This document shows positions 1 through 10,737 of a stretch of DNA of 64,000 bases, one piece after another. The translations under genes and the position numbers were made by a program. The notes beneath the pieces were generated by a model that was given only the letters and a program-made list of their open reading frames with translations, was not told the origin of the DNA and searched no databases. The DNA comes from Siderastrea radians. Taxonomy: Eukaryota > Cnidaria > Anthozoa > Scleractinia > Rhizangiidae. Each line of letters opens with the position of its first letter. Position 1 is the first letter of the stretch. The stretch spans positions 62,001 to 126,000 of the forward strand of contig CAXHKT010000183.1 of NCBI GenBank assembly GCA_964017195.1, written 5' to 3'.

Positions 1-1006
1 GTATTAATGACTTACTCTGGTTTTTAAAGAAACCGTTTGAGGTTACGGGAATTCGAAATCATTGAACACAATTCACACTAACCTTGAAAGTCTACATTGG
101 TTGTTCCATGTTCCAGTGTCAACCATGGAGTCGCCAGAACATTGTGAAACACTTTCTTGCAGACCTGCCGGCTTCTGGCTATTAATTCTGACCTCTCTGA
201 ACTGCTTTCGCAAGGTGAACCTCGCTATTTTCTACCATTTTCTTACGAAATAAAACGAAGTCCTTCCATTTCAACTTGAAATAACCGCCTACCAATTCGG
301 GCTGCGCGCGCATAGTATAATTCAACAACGGCTTTCACAGAATAAATTAACTCGGAAAGAGAAGGTTGGGGAGGGGAGGGACGATAAGCACAAACTCAGT
401 TTGCTCAGAAATTTCATGTGTCACCCCTATCAAAGAGTAGCGAATTGAACAAAGTTCCTCTATCCTTTTTTCAAGAAGGAAAAATCAAGTTAAACCTATT
501 CTGTGAATACTTACAAATTCATGCCACCGATTCCTTCGATTTGCCTGGCCCCGGGGTCGTCCGGAAATTTCACACTCCTATGACAACTACAACTGTCCAA
601 AAGTATCACGGGCGAATATAGCGCGGGACTTGATGAATTTTGGCGCGGATTTGCACTGTTGTGAAGGCAAGGGCTATGGCTATAGGTATATTTTATAGTT
701 TTGTACGTTCCTTGTTCCTCGTAAAACGAAGACGGCGCTGGTTTTTACTTTCGGATGTATCAGGGTTCACCCAGCGTACGAAAATAGCCTTTCCCACGGG
801 TAGCCCTCGTTTCGACTTGGATCATCAGCCCCGGTCTTCAGCAAATGTCCACATGTCTTATCCGAGAAAAAAAAGGGAATTCATCAGTCATGTACCAATG
901 TATCGCTGTTGAAACTGGTAAGTTAACAAACTACTTTATTTTGTATTTGACTGTTGATCCTATTAATATCATCTTGGGCTTTTCTAGGTCGAAAGGGCCT
1001 AATATA
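1..1006. other. Intergenic DNA, no gene recognised
   Basis: Short open frames of 60-90 codons occur (for example 62-253, 418-621 and 640-912), but none shows a recognisable domain, codon periodicity or splice context. A purine-rich tract of G and A lies around 355-385. I see no RNA gene or repeat structure here. An exon of an unknown gene cannot be excluded without transcript data. Confidence 0.5.
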
Positions 1007-1488
1007 ATGTACCAGCCAAATTGAAGCTTCAACATCCTCCCCCCTCCCCCCCCCCGGGCATTTGAACTTTTGACGATTGGCTTGTTCAAATTCCTCCCCT
1101 CGGGGCAAAAAACCCGTTCAAATGCCCCACCAATTAGTACTGAAATACCTCTCCTCAAAGACAAATTTTGTCTTCAAGCAAACACTGTTCACGGTTTTCA
1201 GAGAGAGATATGCTGTAAAGACACCTTCAAACTTCTTTTAAAGACCATTTTGAGAGAGTTATTCACTAACAAAGGCGAAATTCTATCCTACAAATCCAAC
1301 AAACCCTGTAAAAAACGAAAAAACTCACAGGCGTATTAGGCTAGAACAAGAGATAAATTTGTTCAAATTCACCCCCCCCCCCCTTCCAAGGCAACGTTCA
1401 AATTCCCCCCTCTCCAGGCATGATGCACAGTCAAATGCCTGGGGTATGCCCAGGGGGGGATGTTGAAGCTTCAATTTGACCGGTACAT
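1007..1488. mobile_element. Foldback / MITE-like element with ~35 bp inverted ends
   Basis: The left end (about 1007-1042) reads ATGTACC, then AAATTGAAGCTTCAACATCC. The right end (about 1452-1488) is its reverse complement with only a few mismatches. Inside the arms, C-rich tracts (about 1038-1056 and 1370-1384) and GGGCATTTGAAC / GTTCAAATGCCC motifs are also in inverted orientation, so the palindromy extends beyond the ends. No transposase frame is present, and I could not settle a target-site duplication. The structure fits a non-autonomous DNA transposon or foldback element. The family is unknown. Confidence 0.6.
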
Positions 1489-1729
1489 AAGGGAATGTTA
1501 TTGATTGTGGATAATCGATAGGCTCCAGCAAACATGGAGAATAAGTCTTCTTGTAAAATTTATGTTTGTGTAAGAAGCCACAGTAATTGAATGCAAACGG
1601 TGTAAGACAATTTGAGAACCACAATTTTTCTTTAGGAATATCGCCAATCTTATCTCAAATTGCACAAGAAGTCATGTCACTGCTTTTCATAGATATAATC
1701 TACTGTGAATATTACAGGTTTCATTACAG
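1489..1729. other. Intergenic spacer between two foldback elements
   Basis: This is AT-rich sequence. I see no open frame, repeat or regulatory element that I can support. Confidence 0.5.
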
Positions 1730-2145
1730 TCAAAGCTCTCATAAGTGACCACCTCGAGAATTCAGAAAAGTGGTTGCAACTAGAGCTGGTCGCTTAATTA
1801 CGAGAAGTAGACTACGAGCAGTCTCTCTTTCCACTCAGGGATAGCCGTGCAAAACGAACAAGCAAGCAAGCATGAATTGTTACGTGACACGCGAAAAAAT
1901 TGCCGCTACCTTGATACGTGAGTGTAGTGAGCCGGGTGTATCAATGCAGCAGGCGATTTGCAGCTTGCTACACTCAGCTTGTCACGTAACAATGCAGCAG
2001 GCTATTTTCGTCCACTCTTGCTCGCTTGTTTCGCTCGACTACCCTGAGCGGAAAGAGAGACTGCTTGTAGTCTAACGAGAAGGGGCTCTTATAAAAGAAC
2101 CACATGGTGAAACAATGGAGGATGGTCGCTTATGAGAGCTTTTGA
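1730..2145. mobile_element. Long inverted-repeat (foldback) element, ~416 bp
   Basis: The outer arms are TCAAAGCTCTCATAAGTGAC at 1730-1749 and, on the right at 2123-2145, nearly its reverse complement (GGTCGCTTATGAGAGCTTTT). Middle arms at 1808-1844 and 2039-2074 pair over about 36 bp, including GCAGTCTCTCTTTCC against GGAAAGAGAGACTGC. Inner arms ATTGTTACGTGACA (about 1876-1890) and TGTCACGTAACAAT (about 1980-1993) match exactly. The centre holds two direct copies of CAATGCAGCAGGC (about 1942 and 1990). No transposase is encoded. It is best read as a non-autonomous foldback or MITE-type element of unknown superfamily. Confidence 0.7.
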
Positions 2146-2612
2146 TGGTCACCAATAGTACTGTAGATTTGTATGTAAATATTAAATATTTTTTTTATAG
2201 AAGAGGATTGCGTATGTACACTGTACATGTACATGTACAAGTCAACAACCATTAGCTCTTATGCTATGTATTACTCTGAATTAGCTCAAGAAGTGAGTAG
2301 TTTTATTTAAGTGTTGACTGAGTGGTCATCTTCAAGCAATTATAAGAAACAAAGAATAAGACCAGTCAGAAATTCAACAAAGTGGTCGCAGTTGGTTACG
2401 GGAACAATCGCTTATGAGAGCTTTTCATTACAGAGTTTAAGTGACAATTCAAACGGGGTTTCATTATGCTTGTTGTAGATTTTAGATATTATAAATTTTA
2501 AATTTTAAATTTTGTAAAATTGTATCATAGAATGTAGAATATGCAATTCAGCTCTATGAGCTCCAAAGTATTTTAATAAAGTACCTATCTCACTCCTAGA
2601 GCTGTTCACTTA
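2146..2612. other. Spacer with a solo foldback arm and a GTACAT tract
   Basis: A short palindromic tract of repeated GTACAT units lies at about 2219-2238. At about 2379-2427 a solitary arm related to the 1730-2145 element appears: AAGTGGTCGCAGTTGG followed by CGCTTATGAGAGCTTTT. It may be the remnant of a second, larger copy. The rest is AT-rich with no gene seen. Confidence 0.5.
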
Positions 2613-3727
2613 GGGAGGGTTCATAATTTATGTAGAGGGGGGCTATAGTGTTTTTTAGCGGGGGGTATGATTTTTCCTTTTAGGTTTTGGGGGGGGGGGC
2701 TATCAAAAATTTCTCCCAATGTGAAAGAAGGTATAAGGGGGGACCATTCAAAAAATTCCATAAATAAAAAACCGCCACCATCCGTTTACCAATATTTAGC
2801 AGAAGGATCTGTAAATGAAGTTCTAGTATAGCTGGAGCTTATAAATACAAAGTAACAGTCGATGTCAATGAATAATAAACTCACGCTGATGCTTGCTTTC
2901 TCAGAACATTTATTTATTATTCCATGTTCCTCTCTTCTCCAGAGGTCTCTTTGCATCTCTAAGAGGCGGGGATGGGGAAATAGGAGGGAGACCGTGCCTT
3001 TCACTCTTCCCATTGTCCCCCGCGCTATTAATTTTTAATTTTTATTTAAAATTTTATTAATGGGATACCAGCGGGCACCTCTGCGGAGGAGAGTCCATGT
3101 TCTTACGTTTATATTCCAATTGGTGGTGAAGCTATCAAACCACTAACTGCCTTATAACTGGCTGTACAGCATGTATAGACCACATTAGAAATGGCCACAA
3201 TTGACTCCATTGCAAGATAATATTTTAAACCTAATTTGTACGTCCTTAAGGTATTCTAGAAAGCTAAATTCTATTTGTATGACGTGAGCATTCTGTGTGT
3301 ATATTTCATGTGAAATTATATTAATGGAATGATGCCTCAACAAACCAATTAAATGGCCATTTTTAGCTGGTTTAGAAGACTGTGGTGAATGTAAGCTGTA
3401 TCCTTTTATTTATGCTTATCATCAGTTTGATAAATTTAAGTTTTTCATTCTCAATAAACTAATTACTAGTGTTGCTTATTAAACAATTGTCATTATGTGG
3501 TTAATTGTGAGACCAAAAATGCCTTGTTTTAGTAATCAGGGTGTTTTGGGTGGTGGTGGTGGTGGAGGAGGGGGGTTATGATATTTTGCCTACAGTTGTG
3601 GGTTATGCAATGAGGAGGGCCAGGGAAAAACACACACCAAATAATGAGGGGAGGGCTTTCAAAAAATGCAAGGGAAAAAATCTAAAATCACCATAGCCCT
3701 ACCTCTGCATAAATTGTGAACCATCCC
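2613..3727. mobile_element. 1.1 kb TIR element, possibly Harbinger-like, non-autonomous
   Basis: The left terminus from 2613 reads GGGAGGGTTCATAATTTATG, followed by a G-rich block and GGGCTATAGTG-like sequence. The reverse complement of the right terminus (about 3690-3727) reads GGGATGGTTCACAATTTATG, then a similar G-rich block and GGGCTATGGTG. The ends therefore pair over about 38-40 bp with roughly 80% identity. TTA precedes the left end (2610-2612) and TTA follows the right end (3728-3730), a possible 3 bp target duplication. Such a duplication with GG-starting ends is known for PIF/Harbinger elements, but a TTA match by chance is easy. No transposase frame is seen inside, and no second copy exists in the window. 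Confidence 0.5.
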
Positions 3728-3825
3728 TTATTAAATGAGAGTGGTCACAAGAAGAATTTCAACTGTATTCTGATTGGTTCCCTAGCTATTTGAGGTATAT
3801 GTTGTTGTTGCTGCTGTACGTAATC

Positions 3826-3857
3826 ATTATTATTATTATTATTATTATTATTACTAA

Positions 3858-3894
<37 letters not shown>
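3826..3894. repeat. (ATT)n microsatellite, interrupted once
   Basis: Two ATT runs are separated by a short ACTAATG-containing interruption near 3853. The tract may be a free microsatellite or the remnant tail of a non-LTR element. No associated element body was recognised. Confidence 0.85.
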
Positions 3895-3895
<1 letters not shown>

Positions 3896-4542
3896 CAGCA
3901 GCTGGTACATGCATATCAAAGCCTAGTATACATGCATATAAAGCCTAAGGCTTAAAACAAAACTTTAAGGGAAACTCTTTCTGGCAAGAGTGTTACATGT
4001 ATTTAGTAAGTCAACCCCTTTCGGCAGTTGGTATGTCAGAGGGTAATGCGCAAGGTTGGAAGATTGTCCAAACAATGAGCAGTTGGCCCAACAGAGTGTT
4101 TTATTAAGTGGGTGTTGGTAAAGCTGACTTCATTGTTACAGTCAATGTCATTAGTCAATGTTATTTTTACCACCTTAATGACTGCCTCAAAAAAGATTAC
4201 TCTTGTTGTAAATTCATACTATCTATACTGTTGAACCCCATCTAAGGATCTTAGCCACTCTATCAAGAAACAACTACCTCATTATTATGGCTAGTACTTT
4301 TTTGGCCTGAAAAAAAATCCTGTCTGTTTCTTATCTTTAAACCCATTGATATGACTCCTGTCTTTATACGACTACATCTCTTTGACCTGAGGGGTCATTT
4401 TACTGCTCTATCAACTTCTATCAATTGGATACGAAGGATTTGTAAGCAATAGTCATATTATCCATGTTAAAATTAATATTGAGCACATTCACAGGAATAT
4501 TTGTCATTCATGACAAAACACCATTTATGCTAATAATTGGAT

Positions 4543-4561
4543 TTATCAACTGAGTTGATAA
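4543..4561. repeat. 19 bp palindrome
   Basis: TTATCAACT and AGTTGATAA are perfect 9 bp arms around a single central G. It may be the inner or outer end of a decayed inverted-repeat element, but a partner copy was not found nearby. Confidence 0.6.
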
Positions 4562-6313
4562 GGTAAATTGGCCACTAACTTTCAATTTTGTGTTTCACGT
4601 CCCCACCGACGCAGCACCACAGTTTCTCTAACCCCACCATTTCAGTATGATGACATACTTGAAAAGAGTTTGATGGATTAAAGGTGAATCTTGTTCCTAT
4701 TAATCTTGTTCTCAAAACATATTTCTCAATCTATTGGGTGGTTTTAGCTGATGTACATAGTTTTATGTCCCACACAATAAGGTGTCTCTTTGGTCAGTGA
4801 TCCTATCCCTTTCAATCTGTGATTGTAATAAAACAAGCTCTTCTCATTAAGTGAATTTCATTTACATTGTGCAAGTGTTACAAATGACCTTCTCAACCTT
4901 GTCGTTTTCAGATTTCTTGCCTTTGTCAACTACCATCCATGGCACTGGTAAATATTTGAAAGAGCTGGACAGTTTACTACAGGGACAACACTTTTCTGGC
5001 TATTTTGTATCAGCTTTAATCAGTGCTTCATGAAAGCAAAAACAGCATTGCATGGCAAGTTGGATGCAGAATTTATTAAAAAAATTTCATCTAATCCACA
5101 TCAATTTATTAATTTTATGAGGTCTGATTGAACTAGGATTCTAAGGAAAGAATGAGACGAAATTAATGTTTTTTGGCTTTGCTTTTTTGGTCTATAACAA
5201 TTAAGTCAGACAAATAGAGACACTTCCTTTTGTAGAAGGACTGTCCACTGAGATGATGGGTTTTTTTGCCACTAATATTAACTGTGATTTGGAAAGATAT
5301 ATGAAATTTTATTTCTATGTTCATTTTGCCAGTCCATAACTTAATTAATACAGGCCAATCTCTCTTTGTAATGAGTCTTCTCCACTCTCTCAGCAGTAAT
5401 GATTGTTTGAGAAAAAAATATGCAAGAGTTGAAACTCAATTAAAGAATATTTGTTTCTTTGTGTCTTTAGCAACCATTCCTGCTCTTAAGATGACACATC
5501 TTTTATTAGCAGGGCTGCCAAGATGACGCATCTTTTGCCAGTTTGTGTTGGCTGTTGCACAAGAAATAAATGATGATAACTCATGATCAAGAGCAGTTGG
5601 TAAAAAGCAGAACAAAAAAAACAAAACAAAAACAAATAAACAAACAAACTAACTAACTAATGATAATGAGCAGGCTGTGGCAAAACAGGATGCTTTCTTG
5701 AAACAATATTTTAGTCGACTGCAATGATAAGTAGAATTAAGGACATGCGCAGCCCATACTACTAAGTCTCGAACTAGCGAAATGAACATGGAAAAGTTAA
5801 AAAAAATTCAAAGCAGGGACTTTTAGTTGATTTTGCCGGCTATCACTAAACTTTCATACGGTGCGCCCAAGCTTCTGAGCTTATGAAATCCAACTTAGTC
5901 TACAGCAGAAACATCTTTTCCCAAACTAGGTGTAGGGATTTTCTGTCTTTCAACTATGATAACACACCTAACCTGCATGAATTGCTGTTAGATAATAAAT
6001 TAGCCAATAAGGATATGTCTGGCACCAATCAGAACAATTAGGCATTTCTTATTGACACAATATTATTTCCAGAAAAGTGTTTGAGTGCTGACTAGTAATC
6101 AGTTCAACCCATTTCCCAAACTAAATCAAGTACTTGACTAATCAAATTTGATTAGTTTTAAGTTGTGATCACCTTCAATGCATGAGTCTGGTATTTCACT
6201 TTGTAGAGTATGTAACTTGAGATTATAAAATAACTAGTTATAAAACCAGTAATATGTACTCTTACTATAAGTGCAAATGGGAAGCAAAATCACTGTGTCT
6301 GGTTTTGTTGCTA

Positions 6314-6845
6314 GGGCTCCTTTTTTGAAATGACCCCTTTTTCAAACTCTCAAACCGTAGAGGAGTGGTATGTGCACAAAAGCAAATAGGTAAAGCCTGA
6401 ATTCCAATTTGTAAGTCAAAGTTTTAAATTGCAGAGTAGGTGGAAGCTTGTAGTTGCCCAGATGTTTCATCTTTAGGCAGCACACCGGAAACGGGACAGG
6501 ACAGATGTTTCATCTGTTAAGTTAGCAGAAACCTACTCTGTGGGCTGAACAACTACATGATAACGGATCACAAAACTTAATCATTGCTGGGGCCCCTTTT
6601 TGAAATAACCCCTTTTCTAAACTCTCTACTGTAGAAAATTATAGGGATGTCATTTAGGAAATGAATACAAAATTCAATTAGGTAAACTTGGAAATTTTTA
6701 ACTCCAACTTGTAAGTTTAACATTGCAGAGTAGGTGGAAGCTTGTAGTTGCCCAGATGTTTCATCTTTAGGCAGCGCACCAGAAATGGGACAGGACAGAT
6801 GTTTCATCTGTTAAGTTAGCAGAAGCCTACTCTGTAGGATGAATA
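6314..6845. repeat. Diverged ~290 bp tandem duplication with palindromic ends
   Basis: Copy 1 (from about 6314) and copy 2 (from about 6589) share, in order: a GGGCTCC / GGGGCCCC-type start, CCCCTTTT runs, GCAGAGTAGGTGGAAGCTTG (6431 and 6725), AGATGTTTCATCTTTAGGCA, GGGACAGGACAGATG and a CCTACTCTGT end. Shared anchors are 275-294 bp apart because of indels. Within each copy CAGAGTAGG is mirrored by CCTACTCTG, and CAGATGTTTCATCTG is itself a 6 bp stem with a 3 base loop. It looks like two tandem copies of a small inverted-repeat element. Confidence 0.7.
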
Positions 6846-7848
6846 AATAATGGGATTTAAAATACTAAAACCTTTTCCCATTCATGTTGACTATCGAATC
6901 ATGATATTATTTCTACAGTAAATGCAGTTTTTAAATCATGCCCCTTTCCGCTCATTTCAATGAGAAGCTCTGGACCCAAAAATACAGTGGGGTTTGTTTC
7001 TATTGCCTTTTATCTATTGCCTGCAAGAAAATGACTTCATTTGACTAAATGTAGTGTGGTGTAATGAGTTGAGTTGATGAAGTCATTGTTTTTGTCAGAA
7101 CCTCCAAAACGAAAGTCCATTTACATCAGAAATGATCTTTGTATTTAATCCAAAATCCTTGAAATAAAATTACATGCTTTCAGGGGGGATCTTTATCCAC
7201 CCCATGACTTGTCTTCACTGTTCGCCCTTCATAATAGCCCACGTTCTTTTGCCACTAATTGCAAATGTTCCAAGATTCTTTTGTCTTTAAATTTCCGCAA
7301 GAGAATTGATGCAAAAAAGCCTTTTTGCCAGGTCAAAATTATCGAACATGGGCTGTTATAGGTGCAACTGACTCCAGTTTTACACCCCATTTAAGTCGCT
7401 GGGAATTAAGTTGGAAGGAGGGGTATGAAAACGTTGATACATTTTTAACGGGATTATTTTTGCTGAGGGGTACTTCACCAGCCTATCTCCCCGTTTCTTA
7501 TTCGGATAACAGAGGATGGGCCTACTCGGCACTTTGCTATCTCTTTGCTTGTGTACTGGTTGGCCAGATTTTTGTTGCTCGTTTCACTGCGCATTTTTGA
7601 CTCATATTTGGCATGAACACATCGCACCATGCTCAGTGGTGCGGTCATGCACCAACATGCATATGTGTGCTTTTCTCGTCACCAGGGCCTTCTCTGCGTT
7701 TAAAAGGGCGGTTGGAGATTTTACTGTGTGACACGATCAAATGGCGTTCACTTACCCTATTTTCAGCGGATGGCAAACATTTGTTTTCTTGCAATCTAAA
7801 ACCGTTAAAAACCGTTAAAACCTTTATAGCTCTAAAGGAGATACCAAT
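6846..7848. other. Intergenic DNA upstream of the LINE remnant, no gene recognised
   Basis: Overlapping open frames at 7325-7600 (91 codons), 7516-7731 and 7613-7879 lie here. None has a domain I recognise. They may be parts of an old repeat or chance frames. A short direct repeat AACCGTTAAA occurs around 7799-7820, just before reverse transcriptase homology begins. Nothing else is supportable. Confidence 0.4.
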
Positions 7849-9182
7849 GAGAGTACAGGCGCTTTCTTCCCTCCCCTAGAAAACCAGAAACGATTAAGCC
7901 AAGAAGAACAATCTCTTTGCGAAGGACCTCTGAGACGGAAGGAATGTCTCGAAGCTTTAAAAAGCATGGCCTCTGAAAAAACACCAGGGTCGGATGGTCT
8001 CCCCTGCGAATTCTACAAAGTCTTCTGGAATGATTTAGCTGAAACACTACTAAATGCGCTAAATTACTCTTTCGAGACCGGGAAACTTTCAATATCACAA
8101 AGACGTGGCATTGTCAAACTTATACCAAAAAGAGATGCTGAGCTCACTTTGATGAAAAATTGGCGACCATTAACCCTACTAAATTGCGACTACAAGATTG
8201 CATCAAAAGCTATTGCAAGCCGAATTAAAACTTTCCTACCAAAGCTCATTTCGGACGATCAAACAGGCTTTATTAAAGGCAGATGTATAAGTGAGAATAA
8301 ACGTCTGTTGGACAGTGTAATTAAATTTACGGAAGGAAAAAAATTCCGGGCCTTCTTCTTTTTCTTGATTTTGAGAAAGCTTTTGATACACTTGGGTGGT
8401 CTTTCATCAATAAAACCCTGTAGCATTTCGGTTTCGGGCCCTCGCTGTTAAATTGGATTAAACTCTTTTATTGCAGTATTGAAAGCTGTATCTTAAATAA
8501 CGGATGGGGGAGCAATTTCTTCAAACTTAGCCGAGGAGTTAGGCAAGGCTGTCCTTTGTCGCCATATCTATTTATTCTATCCGTAGAAGTACTTGCGGAA
8601 GCCATTCGAAAAAAACAAGATCAAAGGTATGGAAATAAACGGCAATGAATTCAAGTTAAGCCAATATGCAGAAGACACGACACTCGTCCTTGACGGTTCC
8701 AAAGAATCCTGTTTAGAATCTTTGGTTTTAATAGAAACTTTTGGTAATGTATCGGGCCTCAGACTCAACATTAAAAAGACAGAAGCTCTATCGATAGGCT
8801 CTAAAAAGATTGTGACCTCAAACTTCTCCCAGAAAAAGATTTCAAATGGCCAAAGAAAAAAGTTAAGGCTTTAGGTGTTTGGCTCTCAACGGACCCCAAT
8901 ATAATAATATCTTTAAATTACAAAGAAAAAGTTAGGGTGCTGGAATTTTCGTAGACTTACCCTATTGGGGAAAATAACAGTTCTAAAGAGCCTGGTTACA
9001 TCTCAATTAGTATACATATTTTCATCTTTGCAAACTAACCACGAAGCGATTAAAGAAATCAACACATTGTTCTACAAGTTTTTATGGATTGATAAGGGAG
9101 ACAACTGAAATCAAACGAAAAGTAATGATTATCCAGAAGGAGGGCTAAAAATGATCGATATTGCTTCCTTTAATAAATCAAT
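7849..9182 (+). mobile_element. Decayed L1/Tx1-like LINE reverse transcriptase fragment
   Basis: This is a non-LTR retrotransposon reverse transcriptase remnant. Recognisable blocks in order are TPGSDGL..EFYK (about 7981-8020), MKNWRPLTLLN (about 8152-8184), DDQTGFIKGR (about 8257-8286), FLDFEKAFD (block A, about 8361-8390), RGVRQGCPLSP (block B, about 8532-8565), YAED (block C, 8665-8676), GLRLNIKKTE (block D, about 8755-8785) and the post-RT EGGLKMID (about 9139-9162). The order and motifs match the L1/Tx1-type branch. The reading frame shifts in the A-run near 8335-8343, again near 8609-8615, near 8826-8832 and near 8940-8952. There is an in-frame TAG at 8421-8423, and the frame is also broken near 9106. 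The catalytic [FY]ADD motif reads YAED. No endonuclease domain is seen upstream, so the copy is 5'-truncated. Homology fades at about 9182. It is a dead copy. Exact family assignment is uncertain. Confidence 0.88.
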
Positions 9183-9262
9183 ACTTGGGATTCATCTTTA
9201 CTTAGGACAGCTTTGCAAAACAATACTTAGGATTCGTCTTTACTTGCGACAGCTTTGTGAAT
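9179..9262. repeat. 42 bp tandem duplication at the LINE edge
   Basis: Two copies start at 9179 and 9221. Each reads CAATACTT-GGATTC-TCTTTACTT, then GACAGCTTTG, with a few substitutions. The first copy begins where LINE homology ends. Confidence 0.85.
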
Positions 9263-10029
9263 CCTTCCCCGGGAGAAGATCCTGGGGTCAGGGTTGTGTG
9301 CGAGCCTCGTGCAAGCGATTTTCCAAGGTTTCCGATATGCGCTGTGAGAATTGTTACACATACAAATGATCCAACATTGTAGTTTTGGCCAAGAAATTTT
9401 GATTTCACTCAATACTTTCGTCGAAGTAAGTATTACTGTAAGTTTGCACTTTCCTAAAGAGACACTGTAACCAATTTTTTAAGATAACTTTGTAAAGCTA
9501 AACTGAGACAAATTCCAATCAAAGGAAAGCCAAAAATACTGGTTGCGTTTCGTTTGAAACTACTTTACCAGTTCTCTGAGACTATAATTAAATGTGTTTG
9601 GCTGCGGATCGCTAGGATAGAAATGGACTGCAAATTGAAAACATCAGGCTTTCCTTCTCTTGACGTTCTAGGAGTATTCTGTTTAATTTAAATTTCAGTC
9701 CCAAAACGGAAAAATTCCCGTGGCAGAGTCCTTTGAAAGACGTCCAATGGGACAAACTGAAATAAAACGACTGTCGTATTTCAAATTCGATGTTTGAATT
9801 TGGCAGGCCTGTTCCAGGCGTTCCGATTGTGTGGGGCAGCGCGCTGAATAGAAACTTCACGACTTCCTTTTTGGTCACAGTTTGGCTGCAATTTACCAAC
9901 AAAGCGACCTAGAGACGGCATGTGAGGTTAGAGGTTGCAGTGTCCCGTAGAAGTCGGGAAGAAACTGGTTTAATCCGGTTTCCTTTTTAGTTCACGGTCA
10001 GGTTCTTCGCAACCCGTTATGTAATATAT
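9263..10029. other. Intergenic DNA, nothing recognised
   Basis: A minus-strand open frame at 9612-9902 (96 codons) has no recognisable domain. No repeats, RNA genes or regulatory motifs are supportable here. Confidence 0.4.
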
Positions 10030-10737
10030 GTGGCAGTATTAACGCGGTTCCACCGTATATTTTGCTCCTATGGTAATCATGAGAGTAATGCACGCAAATT
10101 TCCTAATGTGATATCTGCGAAATTGGTGAAGATGGCCATATTTGTACCGATAGCAAGTGTGAGCGTTAACGGGGTTCCAGCGTATATTTTGCCCTATAGT
10201 AAATATGCGAAAAATGCACGCAAATTTCTGAATTTGATATGTATGCGAATTTGGTGAAGATGGCCATATTTGTACCGATAGCAAATTTGAGATAATACAC
10301 TTAAATTTGTTGATTTGATAGTAATATAAATTGAGTGTTAAGGGGCATATTTGCCCGTGTAGCAAATCATGAGCATAACACAAACAAATGTTTTTATTTG
10401 TAGCTTCGGAAAATGTGATAAAACAATGATGCAAACAAATAGGTTTGCACCGTGTTTCCCTAGATTTACGCTGATAGCAAATGTAGTTTTTTTGCATAGA
10501 GAGCAAATCTAAAGCAAATGTATGGCAAAGATGTTGATTTACGGAGGTATCAAAAATGAAGCAAATGTGAAGTAGAGGTGATATTTACGTGGTATTTGCG
10601 CGCAAATTCAGCGGAAGCAAACATCTGCTTTTACATTATCATTGCTTGCAGAGCATATTTCGGTCAAATTTAGTACCCTAAATTTGCATCACATTTACTT
10701 CAGTTGTAAAGCTGCTCAAATCTATTTTTTCGTCCAG
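10030..10737. repeat. Diverged ~128 bp repeats bordering the satellite
   Basis: GAAGATGGCCATATTTGTAC followed by CGATAGCAA occurs at 10128 and 10256, a period of 128 bp. The blocks TTAACG-GGTTCCA-CGTATATTTTGC and ATGCACGCAAATTTC recur with the same spacing. Downstream, to about 10700, the similarity decays but GCAAAT/ATTTGC words and TGATAGCAAAT or TGTAGCAAAT motifs keep recurring. It is an old tandem family unrelated in sequence to the satellite that follows. A 155-codon minus-strand open frame (10039-10506) simply runs through it. Confidence 0.7.

Larger units (their letters stand above)
3731..6313. other. AT-rich intergenic DNA with simple repeats
   Basis: The only supported structures are the (ATT)n tract at 3826-3894, a perfect small palindrome at 4543-4561, and A-rich/ACAA-rich low-complexity sequence at about 5612-5661. 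Open frames at 4851-5033 and 5317-5526 are short and have no recognisable domain. No gene is called. Confidence 0.5.

Noticed and set aside
1325..1624. 99-codon minus-strand open frame
   Set aside because: It overlaps the right half of a foldback element and low-complexity C runs. There is no domain.
7325..7879. Open frames of 71-91 codons before the LINE remnant
   Set aside because: They overlap one another in different frames and show no recognisable domain, and nothing links them to the reverse transcriptase frame. They could be an unknown repeat, so no gene is called.
7849..9182. Intact reverse transcriptase gene or intron-split exons
   Set aside because: Breaks fall at A-runs and inside conserved blocks rather than at splice sites, there is an in-frame stop, and the active site is changed, so it is a decayed copy.
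10039..10506. 155-codon minus-strand open frame
   Set aside because: It runs through the diverged 128 bp repeats and its residues follow the repeat period. There is no domain.
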